Notes: generated by a model from the letters alone, not told the origin. A DNA stretch of 64,000 bases from Sporomusa ovata DSM 2662 (GCF_000445445.1 NZ_ASXP01000004.1:62001-126000), one strand, 5' to 3'; shown: positions 33,523 through 43,750, counted from the stretch's first letter. Numbers and translations: made by a program.

Positions 33523-34104
33523 ATGGAACCTAATAAAAATGCCAAACAGGAATTGCGGAAAAATATTTTAGCTGTTAGACGGTCAATGAGTCCGGAGGAA
33601 GTGGCTGCCGGCAGTACCAGGCTTGCCGAACATGTATGTTCTTGGCCCATATATCAAGCTGCTAAAACTATTATGCTCTATCTGGCAATGCCTGATGAAC
33701 CTCATTTAGACAAGGTTATTTCCCATGCACTAGGTGCCGGTAAAACCATTTGTGTGCCACATATGCGGGAAACACGGGGATTAATGGATGCTGCTATTAT
33801 TGCTAATCTTGACGATCTGGTGGTAGGGCAGTTCAATCTATTAACTCCCAATCCGGCAACCTTAAAACTCCTGGACCCCAGTGAATTGGATCTCATTATC
33901 GTTCCTGGGGTGGCTTTTGACAAAGAGGGACGGCGATTAGGGATGGGCGCCGGTTATTATGACCGGTTTTTACCGCAAGCAAATAAAGCTGAGCTCATCG
34001 GTGCAGCCTGGGCTGCACAAATACTTGAAAAAGTACCGACTGACGACCATGACCGGCCAGTAAATTATTTAGTTACTGAAGATGGCATATTTACGCGCAG
34101 GTAA
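33523..34104 (+). CDS. 5-formyltetrahydrofolate cyclo-ligase
   Basis: This 193-aa ATP-dependent enzyme converts 5-formyl-THF to 5,10-methenyl-THF. Family marks are the basic N-terminus (KQELRKNILAVRRSM), the substrate part MLYLAMPDEPH and the C-terminal VPGVAFDKEGRRLGMGAGYYDRF. TAGGGAGGGG precedes the ATG. It is inserted between yajC and secD, with a GC-rich hairpin-like sequence (CCGCCTATACC...) ahead of it. Confidence 0.93.
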   Translation: MEPNKNAKQELRKNILAVRRSMSPEEVAAGSTRLAEHVCSWPIYQAAKTIMLYLAMPDEPHLDKVISHALGAGKTICVPHMRETRGLMDAAIIANLDDLVVGQFNLLTPNPATLKLLDPSELDLIIVPGVAFDKEGRRLGMGAGYYDRFLPQANKAELIGAAWAAQILEKVPTDDHDRPVNYLVTEDGIFTRR

Positions 34105-34207
34105 GGGAAAATGTAAGTAGTTACATTTGCCTTACTGCTGTCACTTAAAGTATAGTGCTACGAATTTGACAGTAAAGGCTAACTTTTGATAACTGGAGGT
34201 TTAGTCA

Positions 34208-34891
34208 ATGTCTGTAGCTACTATTGAGCAACCGATCACCCTGGCACAAGTAAAGGCAGATCACGAAATAAACGTTTACCTTACCCGTAGTACCAAATAT
34301 CTTAGTCGCCTTGGTTTTACCGAACATGGTCTCAGACATGCCGGAATTGTTTCGGCCCTGGCCTATAAGGTTTTACAGGAACTAGCTTTCCCAACACGGG
34401 ATTGTGAGCTGGCGGCGATAGCCGGCTATCTGCATGATATCGCCAATATGATTAATCGGTACAATCACGGTGTTTCAGGTGCAATAATGACATTTTCCAT
34501 CCTAACCCGGATGGGAATGCCCCCGGAAGAGGTGGCGCTAGTGATATCTGCTATTGGTAACCATGAGGAAGAACGAGGTAATGCAGTTAATCATGTTGCA
34601 TCAGCACTCATCCTGGCAGATAAATCAGATGTACACCGCTCACGGGTTACTAATCGCGACTTTGCCAAATTTGAAATCCATGACAGGGTGAATTATGCTG
34701 CTGAGAGCAGCAAGCTATTGGTTGACAAAGCGTCTCGTAAGATAACACTTGCTGTTCGTATTGATACGACAATTTGTCCTGTCATGGAGTACTTTGAAAT
34801 ATTTTTATTGCGGATGGTTATGTGTCGTCGGGCAGCCGAATTTTTAGATTGCCAATTTAAGTTGGTAATTAATGATTATGAATTATTGTAG
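34208..34891 (+). CDS. HD-domain phosphohydrolase
   Basis: The 227-aa protein has an HD domain: the first His in TEHGLRHAGIV (about residue 41), the HD pair in GYLHDIANMI (about 77), a third His in YNHGVSG and a later Asp in LADKSDVHRSR. Such proteins hydrolyse phosphoesters of nucleotides or nucleic acids; the substrate is unknown. A gene of this type is frequently found between yajC and secD in Negativicutes and Clostridia, which is why I list it with the Sec block. CTGGAGG precedes the ATG. Confidence 0.82.
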   Translation: MSVATIEQPITLAQVKADHEINVYLTRSTKYLSRLGFTEHGLRHAGIVSALAYKVLQELAFPTRDCELAAIAGYLHDIANMINRYNHGVSGAIMTFSILTRMGMPPEEVALVISAIGNHEEERGNAVNHVASALILADKSDVHRSRVTNRDFAKFEIHDRVNYAAESSKLLVDKASRKITLAVRIDTTICPVMEYFEIFLLRMVMCRRAAEFLDCQFKLVINDYELL

Positions 34892-34941
34892 TTGTCCTAA
34901 CAGGTAAATATTGGATTGTGAAAGATTGGGGGGGTAATTTC

Positions 34942-36171
34942 TTGAGGTGGGATAATTTCGCCAAATTTTTGGCGGTTGTTTTAGCAATTCTTTTTGCTGC
35001 AGGCATTTATATGCTGCCGCTGTCGCTATCAATTAAACAGGGGCTTGATCTGCAGGGTGGAACCCATGTCGTTATGGAAGCTTCAGATACGCCTGAAGCA
35101 ACAGTAAATGATGATGCAATGCAGCGGGTGGTTCAAATTATGGAACGCCGCATTAATGAACTGGGACTGACTGAACCCATTGTCCAACGCCAGGGTGAAC
35201 GACGGGTTATTATCGAACTTCCAGGTGTAAAAGATCCGGAAAAGGCCATTGAAATGCTTGGTAAAACGGCTTTGATGGAATTTCAGGATGAAAGTGGTGC
35301 CGTGGTAATGACAGGTAAGGACCTGAAAGATGCCAAAGCCCAAATTGACAAAGGCAATCAAAAAGTGGTAGCTATCGAATTTACTGATGAAGGTGCCAAA
35401 AAGTTTGCTGACCTGACGGCTAAGAGTGTTGGCAAACATATTGCGATTCTTTTGGACAACCAGATATTAACAAATCCTGTTGTTCAGGAAGTCATTCCCA
35501 ATGGTAAGGCCGTAATCTCCGGCAACCGGGACATGGCAGAAGCGGAACGGCTGGCAATACTGCTTCGCTCAGGTGCTTTGCCGGTTAAAGTTGAAGTTTT
35601 GGAGACAAGAACTGTTGGGCCGACTTTGGGAGAAGATTCCAAAGCCAAGAGCATGCAAGCGTTTGTGATTGGCATTGCCGGCATTGTTATCTTTATGCTG
35701 CTATTCTATCGGGCCTCTGGCTTCGTCGCTAATATAACACTTATCTTATATGTAATGATGTTGTTATTTTGTTTAAAAATGCTTAACGCTACATTGACCT
35801 TGCCAGGTATTGCCGGTATTATTCTGTCAGTGGGTATGGCCGTTGATGCCAACGTGCTGATCTTTGAACGGTTTAAAGAAGAATACCGGAACGGAAAAAC
35901 GCTCAGGGCTGCTATGGATGCTGGTTTTAGCCGGGCCTTTGCTACTATTATGGACTCCAATATAACAACATTAATTGCTGCGGGTGTACTATTTTTCCTG
36001 GGAACTGGTACGATTAAGGGATTTGCTATTACGTTAGGCTTAGGGATAATTTTAAGTATGTTTACCGCCATTACGGTTACCAAATATGTACTCAAAATGT
36101 TGATTAACGCCAATGTACTTAAAAATGGCAAGTTTTATGGGGTTTATGGGGGCGAAAAACATGAAATTTGA
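34942..36171 (+). CDS. secD: Protein translocase subunit SecD
   Basis: The roughly 409-aa RND-type export factor uses the proton motive force to help release translocated proteins. An N-terminal membrane helix is followed by GLDLQGGTHVVMEA (D1), a long periplasmic P1 domain, then five helices with VEVLETRTVGPTLGEDS and the DANVLIFERFKEE D4 motif. I prefer TTG 34942, seven bases after a run of seven G; GTG 34918 is an alternative that adds 8 residues. It overlaps secF by 11 bp. Confidence 0.96.
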   Translation: MRWDNFAKFLAVVLAILFAAGIYMLPLSLSIKQGLDLQGGTHVVMEASDTPEATVNDDAMQRVVQIMERRINELGLTEPIVQRQGERRVIIELPGVKDPEKAIEMLGKTALMEFQDESGAVVMTGKDLKDAKAQIDKGNQKVVAIEFTDEGAKKFADLTAKSVGKHIAILLDNQILTNPVVQEVIPNGKAVISGNRDMAEAERLAILLRSGALPVKVEVLETRTVGPTLGEDSKAKSMQAFVIGIAGIVIFMLLFYRASGFVANITLILYVMMLLFCLKMLNATLTLPGIAGIILSVGMAVDANVLIFERFKEEYRNGKTLRAAMDAGFSRAFATIMDSNITTLIAAGVLFFLGTGTIKGFAITLGLGIILSMFTAITVTKYVLKMLINANVLKNGKFYGVYGGEKHEI

Positions 36172-37069
36172 TATTGTTGCTAAACGTTATTGGTGGTTTC
36201 TGCTCTCTGTGCTCATCATAATTCCTGGCTTGATATCTATGGCGACGCAAGGCCTTAATTTAGGCATTGACTTTACCGGTGGCACGTTGCTTGACCTAAA
36301 ATTTGCCCGTCCGGTGGCAGTAAGTGAAATAAGAGAGGTACTTAAAGATTATCAATTAGAAGGTAGTACAATTCAACTGGCTTTAACAGGTCAGGAAGAT
36401 AAGGCAAACAATGTATTAATCCGGTCCCATGTTCTTAATGAAGAGGAACGCCGCAATGTACTTAAGGGGTTAGAAACAAAACTGGGAGCTTTTGAGGTTT
36501 TGCGAGCCGAAAAGGTCGGTGCCGTAATTGGCTCTGAACTGGCACAACAGGCTGGTCTCGCGCTTTTACTGGCCTGGGTGCTTGAAATTGTCTATATTAC
36601 CTACCGGTTTGAGTTTAAATTCGCGGTTGCCGGTATTGCCGCCCTTGTGCATGATATATTGATTGTTTTGGGTATATTTTCTATTATGCAAAAGGAGATT
36701 GACTCTACTTTTGTGGCAGCGATTTTGACAATTATCGGCTATTCAATTAACGATACCATTGTTATTTTTGACCGGATCAGGGAAAACCTGAAAACATATA
36801 AGAAAAGCGAGGGGCTGGCAGAGCTCGTTAATCGCAGCATCTGGCAGACAATGACCCGTTCCATTTATACCGTTCTTACTGTAATCTTTGCAACTGCTGC
36901 GCTTTATGTGTTTGGCGGCGAGACTACCAAGAATTTTTCGCTGGCTCTGTTGATTGGTTTTGCCAGTGGTGCTTATTCTTCAATATTTAATGCCAGCCAA
37001 ATCTGGATAACCTGGAGAGAGTACGACGAAAAACGCCGTATGGAACAACGAATCAAAGGTGCAAACTAA
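36161..37069 (+). CDS. secF: Protein translocase subunit SecF
   Basis: The 302-aa partner of SecD has the same six-helix topology with LGIDFTGGTLLDLKF, a periplasmic loop, and the motif SINDTIVIFDRIREN. ATG 36161 lies behind GGGGGCG inside the secD end; the longer in-frame start at 36113 falls deep in secD. It ends the tgt-yajC-secDF cluster with a terminator behind. Confidence 0.96.
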   Translation: MKFDIVAKRYWWFLLSVLIIIPGLISMATQGLNLGIDFTGGTLLDLKFARPVAVSEIREVLKDYQLEGSTIQLALTGQEDKANNVLIRSHVLNEEERRNVLKGLETKLGAFEVLRAEKVGAVIGSELAQQAGLALLLAWVLEIVYITYRFEFKFAVAGIAALVHDILIVLGIFSIMQKEIDSTFVAAILTIIGYSINDTIVIFDRIRENLKTYKKSEGLAELVNRSIWQTMTRSIYTVLTVIFATAALYVFGGETTKNFSLALLIGFASGAYSSIFNASQIWITWREYDEKRRMEQRIKGAN

Positions 37070-37076
37070 GATTTTT

Positions 37077-37108
37077 AGCCTGAAGCAAATTGCTTCAGGC
37101 TTTTTTGC
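37077..37108 (+). terminator. Terminator after secF
   Basis: GCCTGAAGCA-AAT-TGCTTCAGGC stem (37078-37100) followed by TTTTTT. Confidence 0.93.
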
Positions 37109-37159
37109 ACCATTAAGCCTCTGCTGCAATATCCTATAAGCAGGCAGGGGGCGATATAT

Positions 37160-38188
37160 ATGGGAGTTATCCTACCGGCACTATCGTTGGCACTTGTTCA
37201 TATCGCCGGCGATAATGTAGCTGTTGTTCCAGCTATGGCATCGCTAATTGGCCAGGGTATTTATTCAACAGTAGTATTAGCGTATATGATATTCGGCTCG
37301 ATAGTAGCCGGCACGTCAGCCTGGATAGGCACAAAAAGCGGACACGAATTAACAGCAGTGGTCAAGCGGCTGTTTGGGATACGCGGCAAAATACTGCTGG
37401 CGCTGGCAATATTGGCTGTATCACTGCCGGCCAGTGCATTAACCGGCGGCTATTTTGCCGGACAATTGCTAGAGCACCTGACAGGACTCCCCTATGTAGT
37501 GACTGTTGCTTGCTGTATAATGGTATGTTGTTTGCTGGCTGCCGGTTATGGCCGGGAACTACTGATAATTTCTAACTATGCAGCACTCTTACTTATCCCG
37601 GCAATAGGTGTTATGGTGTTTATGCTGCCTGATACTTTCACAACAATATCCTTTACTAACTTGCTATCACTTGATTATAGCGGCTGGGCACTGGTACTAG
37701 CACTTATTGGCTATAATGCCGGTGGCATGCATTCGGTACTGGTGGTAGAAGCGGGAACTTATTTTGCCCACAAAAACTATGCCGGCATTTATTTAGCCGT
37801 ATTAGCAAAATTTTTTGAGGGGCTTTTTACTTTGCTGCTGGCCCACATAGTCTTATTGGGCGGAGGATACGGATTTATGCCGTTGTCGATTGTTGCCAAT
37901 CAGGTTTTTGGATCATGGCTGGCAGCTGGGTTTAATAGTATATTAGTATGTATATTACTCAACACAATGGTTCCAGCCATGCTGGTCAATGCTAAACAAC
38001 TCAGTATAATTACAAGAGTGCATTTTAGCTCAGCGCTAGCCTTAGCAGGACTATTAGTTTGGTGCGGCAGCTTGTTCAGCTTAGAATTAATTCTCATGAT
38101 TATGAGTGTAACAGGTTTACTAATGATTGTTTTCATTGGCTGGATAGCTTACTTTCTACATAAACAAGGAGATAACAAGTTACAATAA
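37160..38188 (+). CDS. Multi-pass membrane transporter-like protein
   Basis: The 342-aa protein is almost entirely hydrophobic with about ten membrane segments. The first helix region (LPALSLALVHIAGDNVAVVP) and later GYNAGGMHSVLVVEAG resemble the YkvI/APC-like amino-acid transporter superfamily, but the match is loose. GCAGGGGGCG precedes the ATG. It is followed after 43 bp by another small membrane protein, suggesting a two-gene operon. Substrate unknown. Confidence 0.6.
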   Translation: MGVILPALSLALVHIAGDNVAVVPAMASLIGQGIYSTVVLAYMIFGSIVAGTSAWIGTKSGHELTAVVKRLFGIRGKILLALAILAVSLPASALTGGYFAGQLLEHLTGLPYVVTVACCIMVCCLLAAGYGRELLIISNYAALLLIPAIGVMVFMLPDTFTTISFTNLLSLDYSGWALVLALIGYNAGGMHSVLVVEAGTYFAHKNYAGIYLAVLAKFFEGLFTLLLAHIVLLGGGYGFMPLSIVANQVFGSWLAAGFNSILVCILLNTMVPAMLVNAKQLSIITRVHFSSALALAGLLVWCGSLFSLELILMIMSVTGLLMIVFIGWIAYFLHKQGDNKLQ

Positions 38189-38231
38189 CAGTAGCAGCAG
38201 TACTATTCGGGCGAAACGGGGTAATTGCCTT

Positions 38232-38699
38232 TTGTGGGTCGAATTTTTAGTAACATTCATTATGATAGCAGGTCTTTTTTGTACAATGTCAGTAAAGCTC
38301 TCGGGGACGCTGATCATCCTGCTGGGGGCTGTCATTTATGGTTTATCAACTGATTTCGTGAATTTTACTCCGGAAATAATTAAGTTATTGATACTGCTTT
38401 CCCTATTAAGCGAGTTAGGCGGAAGAATAGTACGAATCTATTTGACTGAGAACTTACCGGTTTCACGCGATTTTGGCATCAATAGCGCAGTGTGTCATTT
38501 TGGCGGTATACTGGCAAGCGATGCTCTGTTCGGATCTGTTCTCGGGCTATTCCTATGGGAATTAGTTGCCGGTAAAACACTTTTGCCGCATAGAGATACA
38601 GTATCCCAGGTACTGCTCCGACTGATCGGTGTGGCTGTTATTAGGTTTGTTTGCGGCATTACTATGATCGTCGTTATACATCTGTACATATTTCGATAA
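38232..38699 (+). CDS. DUF456-like small membrane protein
   Basis: The 155-aa protein has about four membrane segments. The middle part KLSGTLIILLGAVIYGL resembles the glycine-spaced helices of DUF456. A second paired region is GGILASDALFGSVLGLFLWELVAG. The start is probably TTG 38232, with CGGGG about 12 bases upstream, which is not strong. No function is known. It seems co-transcribed with the transporter-like gene before it. Confidence 0.6.
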   Translation: MWVEFLVTFIMIAGLFCTMSVKLSGTLIILLGAVIYGLSTDFVNFTPEIIKLLILLSLLSELGGRIVRIYLTENLPVSRDFGINSAVCHFGGILASDALFGSVLGLFLWELVAGKTLLPHRDTVSQVLLRLIGVAVIRFVCGITMIVVIHLYIFR

Positions 38700-38709
38700 T
38701 GGGTTTTGA

Positions 38710-38758
38710 AAACCTTGGCTTTCGCTGAAGGCTCGGCAGAAGCCAAGGTTTCTTTATT
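38710..38758 (+). terminator. Terminator after the DUF456-like gene
   Basis: AACCTTGGCTT (38711-38721) pairs with AAGCCAAGGTT (38740-38750), then TCTTTATTTATTTT. Confidence 0.85.
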
Positions 38759-38971
38759 TATTTTACAGCCGCTACTATTAAAGGAATATTGAACTTTTTG
38801 CGAGAATAGTAATCCAATATATATTTTTTTATGGGTGTGAACATATTTGATGCGGGAGACCCAAACAGAAACTCAGGGAAACTGAGAAAAATTCAGGTAA
38901 AGTTGCAAAAATTTACACGGTATACTACAATTGTTTCTAGTACATTGTTATGGAGGTCTATAAACGTTATT

Positions 38972-41023
38972 ATGGCTAAGCTAAAAAAAAAGTGGAGATT
39001 GTTTCCCGCTAGGCATCAATTGGCAAATGAGCTCAGCCAGAAACTTAACATATCTGAGTATATTGCGCAGGCACTGATAAATCGTGGCATTACTAATGAA
39101 CAGGCGGCAGACGAATTCTTATCCGCTGGTGCTGAACATATGGCCGATCCGTATGCATTAAAGGGTATGAGGACTGCTGTTGAGAGAATTATTCAAGCTG
39201 TTGAAATAAAAGAAAAGATTACCATTTATGGTGATTATGATGTGGATGGAATTACCGCTTGTGCTACCCTTTATAAGACCTTAACCCGACTTGGTGCTAT
39301 TGTTGAGTTTTATATCCCTGACAGGCAAAGTGAGGGGTATGGGCTTAATCCCGCGGCTTTACATAACCTAATAAATACTGGGACAAAATTAGTTATTACC
39401 GTTGACTGTGGCATTAGTGCCAGTAAGGAGATTGCGGCTATCGGCGATCAGCTTGCTATTATTATAACCGATCACCATCAACCGCCGGCTGAACTCCCTG
39501 TTGCTGTGGCCATAATTAATCCCAAACAACCGGGATGTTTATATCCAGAAAAAAATTTGGCTGGTGTTGGTGTAGCCTTCAAGTTATGTCAGGGGTTATG
39601 GCAACATGTTTACGGACTTGAAACCCAATTTTTTGATTATCTTGATATTGTAGCTATCGGTACAGTTGCTGATATTGTACCGCTTACCGGAGAAAACCGT
39701 GTCCTGGTGAAACTAGGTCTAAAACAGCTGCAAACTACTGATAATTTAGGGATAGAAGCTTTGCTTGAGGTGTGCGGCTTACGCGGCAAGGTTATTGATA
39801 GCGGCAGTATCGGTTTTGTTATTGCGCCGCGTCTTAACGCTGTAGGACGTGTTAGTCAGGCCGCTGCCGGAGTGGAACTGCTAATTACTAAGGATGCTAA
39901 TTATGCCCACGAACTGGCAAACTTGCTGGATGGGGAAAATTTAACCCGCCAAAATATAGAAAAGAGCATTTTGGCAAAAGCGGAAGAACAGCTTGATACA
40001 GTAGATGTAGGTGCAGTCAAGGTGCTGGTACTAGCTGGTGAAGAATGGCATTCTGGCGTAATTGGCATTGTTGCTTCCCGGTTAGTTGACAAATATTATA
40101 AACCGGTAGTTATGATTAGTATCCATGATGGAGTAGGCAAAGGCTCTTGTCGCAGTATACCCGCATTTGACATGTATACAGCGTTAACTGCTTGTTCTGA
40201 TCTATTAACTCAGTTTGGGGGGCATCGCCAGGCAGCAGGATTGTCCATACCACTGCCAAACATACCTTTGTTGCGGGAACGGCTAAATTCCCTGGCCGCC
40301 GAAACACTATCCGCAGACGATTATGTGCCTGTTCTTACTATTGATTCGATACTGCCCCTCGAAGAGATCAATGCTTCCTTTCTTGAACAATTGGCCAGTC
40401 TTGAACCTTATGGATTTGGTAATCCCAGTCCGGTATTTGCCTGTCATAACATTGTGATGAAAGAAAAACGTCTCATTGGACAGCAAAATCGCCATTTGAA
40501 ACTCAAACTGAAACATACTGCAATTAAGGATGTGATTGCCTGGAATATGGCTGAACTATCGCCAATCCTTACCTGTGATAAAGCCATAGATTTAGTGTTT
40601 GTTCCCAAATTCAATGAGTGGCAGGGACATAAAAACGTACAATTGATCGCTCATGATGTACGCCAATCGCCAGATAGCCGGACACAAGCCGAGCTAAATA
40701 GAATTGCCCCTGATCGTACCTGTATTGCGCAGGTATATTTAACGTTAAAAGAATATAATAAATTAGGACAATATAATTTTTCTTTGCAAACTATCGTAAA
40801 TAAGATTTCGAGCAATTATAATGTGGTTTTATCAGAGCATGTTCTTACTATGGCTCTAACCATTTTAGCTGAATTACATTTACTGACAAAAGAACCAAAA
40901 GAGCAAGACACTTTTACTATTCAACTTACGCCATCACCATTGAAAAAACTTGACCTAACAAACTCGCCTGCTTTTCAGGAAAGTATAAAAATGCGTGAAG
41001 AGTACTTGAGTCAGTATAGTTAA
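38972..41023 (+). CDS. recJ: Single-stranded-DNA-specific exonuclease RecJ
   Basis: The 683-aa 5'-3' exonuclease acts in recombination and repair. The DHH phosphoesterase motifs are visible: YGDYDVDGITACATL (about residue 88), TVDCGIS, and TDHHQPP (about 167). DHHA1 is at about 360-460 (GVIGIVASRLVDKYYKPVVM, GGHRQAAGL). An OB-fold and a C-terminal helical extension follow. The start is ATG 38972; GGAGG is 15 bases away, which is a long spacing. A longer frame to 38831 has no ribosome-binding site. Confidence 0.95.
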   Translation: MAKLKKKWRLFPARHQLANELSQKLNISEYIAQALINRGITNEQAADEFLSAGAEHMADPYALKGMRTAVERIIQAVEIKEKITIYGDYDVDGITACATLYKTLTRLGAIVEFYIPDRQSEGYGLNPAALHNLINTGTKLVITVDCGISASKEIAAIGDQLAIIITDHHQPPAELPVAVAIINPKQPGCLYPEKNLAGVGVAFKLCQGLWQHVYGLETQFFDYLDIVAIGTVADIVPLTGENRVLVKLGLKQLQTTDNLGIEALLEVCGLRGKVIDSGSIGFVIAPRLNAVGRVSQAAAGVELLITKDANYAHELANLLDGENLTRQNIEKSILAKAEEQLDTVDVGAVKVLVLAGEEWHSGVIGIVASRLVDKYYKPVVMISIHDGVGKGSCRSIPAFDMYTALTACSDLLTQFGGHRQAAGLSIPLPNIPLLRERLNSLAAETLSADDYVPVLTIDSILPLEEINASFLEQLASLEPYGFGNPSPVFACHNIVMKEKRLIGQQNRHLKLKLKHTAIKDVIAWNMAELSPILTCDKAIDLVFVPKFNEWQGHKNVQLIAHDVRQSPDSRTQAELNRIAPDRTCIAQVYLTLKEYNKLGQYNFSLQTIVNKISSNYNVVLSEHVLTMALTILAELHLLTKEPKEQDTFTIQLTPSPLKKLDLTNSPAFQESIKMREEYLSQYS

Positions 41024-41057
41024 CTATTTATAGCAGCACTAGTGTAAGAGGTGGGTC

Positions 41058-43286
41058 ATGAGCAACAATGATATCCAGGTTACAAAAAGGAATAAACCAA
41101 CTATAGAAAATATTATAGCCAAAATTAAAACTTACCAGCCTGACGCGCCGTTACAATTGGTTACTAAAGCTTATCAACTTGCTTATAGTGCTCATGATGG
41201 TCAACTTAGAGTATCAGGAGAAGCGTTTATCTGTCATCCTATCGGAGTTGCTACTATATTGGCTGATTTACAAATCGATGCTGTCACAATTAGTGCCAGT
41301 TTGCTTCATGACGTAGTAGAGGATACGACAGTTACTTTAGAACAATTGGAAAAAGATTTTGGAAATGAAATTGCCATGCTTGTCGACGGAGTCACTAAAT
41401 TAAATCGAATTGAGTATAAATCTAAAGAAGAGCAACAGTTAGAGAACTATCGGAAGATGTTTTTGGCTATGGCTAAAGATATTCGGGTCGTATTAATAAA
41501 GCTTGCGGATAGACTGCATAACATGCGAACTCTTAAATATATGGCTCCACATAAACAAGCGGAAATATCCCGTGAAACATTGGAAATATTTGCCCCGCTG
41601 GCGCACCGCTTAGGTATTTCCAACGTAAAGTGGGAATTAGAGGATCTGTCTTTCCGATTCTTAGAACCAGAAAAATACTATCGGCTTGTGGAACAGGTAA
41701 AACAAAAACGCAAAGAACGTGAGAAGATTATTACAGACGCTATTGCGTTGATGGAAGAACGTCTTAAATCTGTCGGCATAACCGCTGAAATCCAGGGGCG
41801 GCCCAAACACTTTTACAGTATCTATAAAAAAATGAAAAAAAACCACAAACAGGATGTCAGTGAGATATATGATTTGTCAGCCATTCGCATTGTTGTCCAG
41901 TCATTAAAAGACTGTTACGGAGCGCTAGGTACTGTTCACACCTTATGGAAGCCTTTACCCGGCAGGTTTAAGGATTATATTGCTATGCCGAAATCTAACG
42001 GCTATCAATCACTCCATACTACGGTTATTGGACAGTCCGGACAACCACTGGAGATTCAAATCCGGACGCTCGATATGCACCGGATTTCTGAATATGGTAT
42101 TGCTGCGCACTGGCGTTATAAGGAAGGCAGTAAAGCTGCCCACAAAGATACAGATCAAAAATTGGCCTGGCTTAGGCAGCTTTTAGAATGGCATCGCGAT
42201 TTGCGGGATCCACGCGAATTCATCGAGACGGTAAAAATGGACGTTTTTGCCGACGAAGTGTTTGTTTTTACACCTCGCGGTGATGTTATTGATTTACCTG
42301 CCGGATCAATTCCAATTGATTTTGCCTATCGCATCCACACCGATGTAGGCCATCGCTGTGTCGGTGCCAAAGTTAACGGTAAACTTGTGCCCTTAGAATA
42401 TAAGCTTACTAATGGTGATATTGTTGAAATCATTACCGCCAAGCAAGGTAATGGACCGAGTCGTGACTGGCTGAATATTATTGGCTCATCGGAAACAAGA
42501 AATAAAATTCGCCAATGGTTTAAGAAAGAAAAACGGGAAGAAAATATAGCCAAAGGCCGGGAGATGATCGAACGTGAGAGTAAAAAGCTCGGCTATGAAT
42601 GGCGTGATCTTGTAAAAGGTGATCGCCTAAATGAGATTGCCAAAAAATTAAGTATTTCAAGTGAAGATGACCTCTTTGAAGGTCTGGGGTATGGCGGAGT
42701 TACCTTACATGGAGTAATAGCCAAGCTGATTGAATTATATAAAAAGGAATTAAAAAGTTCGACGACGCCTGACGTTTCAGCTATGCTGGCTGAACTTAAA
42801 CCAAAACGGCTAAAGAACAAAGTCAGTCATGGCATCTTAGTTAAAGGCGAAGCAGGACTTATGGTCAGATTGGCACGTTGCTGTAATCCATTGCCTGGTG
42901 ATATTATTGTCGGTTATATTACCAGAGGCCGGGGGGTGTCTGTACACCGTGCTGATTGCCTCAATATCCTGAATAATCCGGAAGAATATGAACGTATGAT
43001 TGAAGTCAACTGGGATGTTCCTGGTGATACGCTTTATCGGGTATCTATTGAAATTACCGGTATGGATCGCCATAATCTGCTCTCCGACGTTATGATGGTG
43101 GCGGCAGATGCCAAAATTAATGTCGGTTCTCTCAATGCCCGGGTGCATAAAAATAAAACCGCTACCATTAATATGGATATTGATATTGGCAATCTAAGCC
43201 AGTTGGAGCACATTATTAATAAAATGCGCCGGATTCCCGATGTTTATAATGTGCATCGCACTACTCAAGCCTTAGGAGGAGTCTAA
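41058..43286 (+). CDS. Bifunctional (p)ppGpp synthetase/hydrolase
   Basis: The 742-aa Rel protein makes and degrades the alarmone (p)ppGpp. Domains in order are the HD hydrolase (SLLHDVVEDT, about residue 82), the synthetase domain (about 235-350, KPLPGRFKDYIAMPKSNGYQ), TGS (about 395-455), a zinc-finger/helical part (ARCCNPLPGDIIVGY) and a C-terminal ACT domain. Both active sites seem intact, so it is the long Rel type. AGAGGTGGG precedes the ATG. It overlaps dtd by one base. Confidence 0.96.
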   Translation: MSNNDIQVTKRNKPTIENIIAKIKTYQPDAPLQLVTKAYQLAYSAHDGQLRVSGEAFICHPIGVATILADLQIDAVTISASLLHDVVEDTTVTLEQLEKDFGNEIAMLVDGVTKLNRIEYKSKEEQQLENYRKMFLAMAKDIRVVLIKLADRLHNMRTLKYMAPHKQAEISRETLEIFAPLAHRLGISNVKWELEDLSFRFLEPEKYYRLVEQVKQKRKEREKIITDAIALMEERLKSVGITAEIQGRPKHFYSIYKKMKKNHKQDVSEIYDLSAIRIVVQSLKDCYGALGTVHTLWKPLPGRFKDYIAMPKSNGYQSLHTTVIGQSGQPLEIQIRTLDMHRISEYGIAAHWRYKEGSKAAHKDTDQKLAWLRQLLEWHRDLRDPREFIETVKMDVFADEVFVFTPRGDVIDLPAGSIPIDFAYRIHTDVGHRCVGAKVNGKLVPLEYKLTNGDIVEIITAKQGNGPSRDWLNIIGSSETRNKIRQWFKKEKREENIAKGREMIERESKKLGYEWRDLVKGDRLNEIAKKLSISSEDDLFEGLGYGGVTLHGVIAKLIELYKKELKSSTTPDVSAMLAELKPKRLKNKVSHGILVKGEAGLMVRLARCCNPLPGDIIVGYITRGRGVSVHRADCLNILNNPEEYERMIEVNWDVPGDTLYRVSIEITGMDRHNLLSDVMMVAADAKINVGSLNARVHKNKTATINMDIDIGNLSQLEHIINKMRRIPDVYNVHRTTQALGGV

Positions 43287-43735
43287 TGAGGGCTGTTGTT
43301 CAATTAACCGATTGTGCCAGCGTAACGGTAGCTGAGCACGAAATTTCTGCGATTGGGACAGGCTTAACTGTTTTCTTAGGGATAGGTCAGGAAGATAAAG
43401 AAACAGATGTCATTTACCTGGCGGAAAAAATTGTAAATTTACGGATTTTTCCGGATAAAGCGGGAAAAATGAATTTATCTCTTAAAGATATAAGTGGGGA
43501 CTTGCTGGTAGTTTCTCAGTTTACTTTATACGGCGATTGCCGTAAAGGACGCCGCCCCAGCTTTGACGCTGCCGCTTCGCCCCAAACTGCAGTTGTACTT
43601 TATGAAACCTTTGTGCAACTGTGCCGTAACATGGGGATAAGGGTAACCTGCGGACAGTTTCAGGCTGAAATGATCGTGCGTTTGACTAATCATGGACCAG
43701 TAACAATGCTGCTGGATAGTAAGCGGCTATTTTAA
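43286..43735 (+). CDS. dtd: D-aminoacyl-tRNA deacylase
   Basis: The 149-aa enzyme removes D-amino acids wrongly attached to tRNA. It begins MRAVVQLTDCASVTVAEHEI and contains LLVVSQFTLYGDCRKGRRPSF and, at the end, LTNHGPVTMLLDS, a slightly altered version of the usual N-x-GPVT motif. It forms the typical relA-dtd pair, with a one-base overlap. Confidence 0.95.
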   Translation: MRAVVQLTDCASVTVAEHEISAIGTGLTVFLGIGQEDKETDVIYLAEKIVNLRIFPDKAGKMNLSLKDISGDLLVVSQFTLYGDCRKGRRPSFDAAASPQTAVVLYETFVQLCRNMGIRVTCGQFQAEMIVRLTNHGPVTMLLDSKRLF

Positions 43736-43750
43736 TAGGAGAGTGATGAT

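Noticed and set aside
38831..38971. N-terminal extension of RecJ from ATG 38831
   Set aside because: The 47 extra residues are not RecJ-like and have no ribosome-binding site; MAKLKKKW... at 38972 fits the family.
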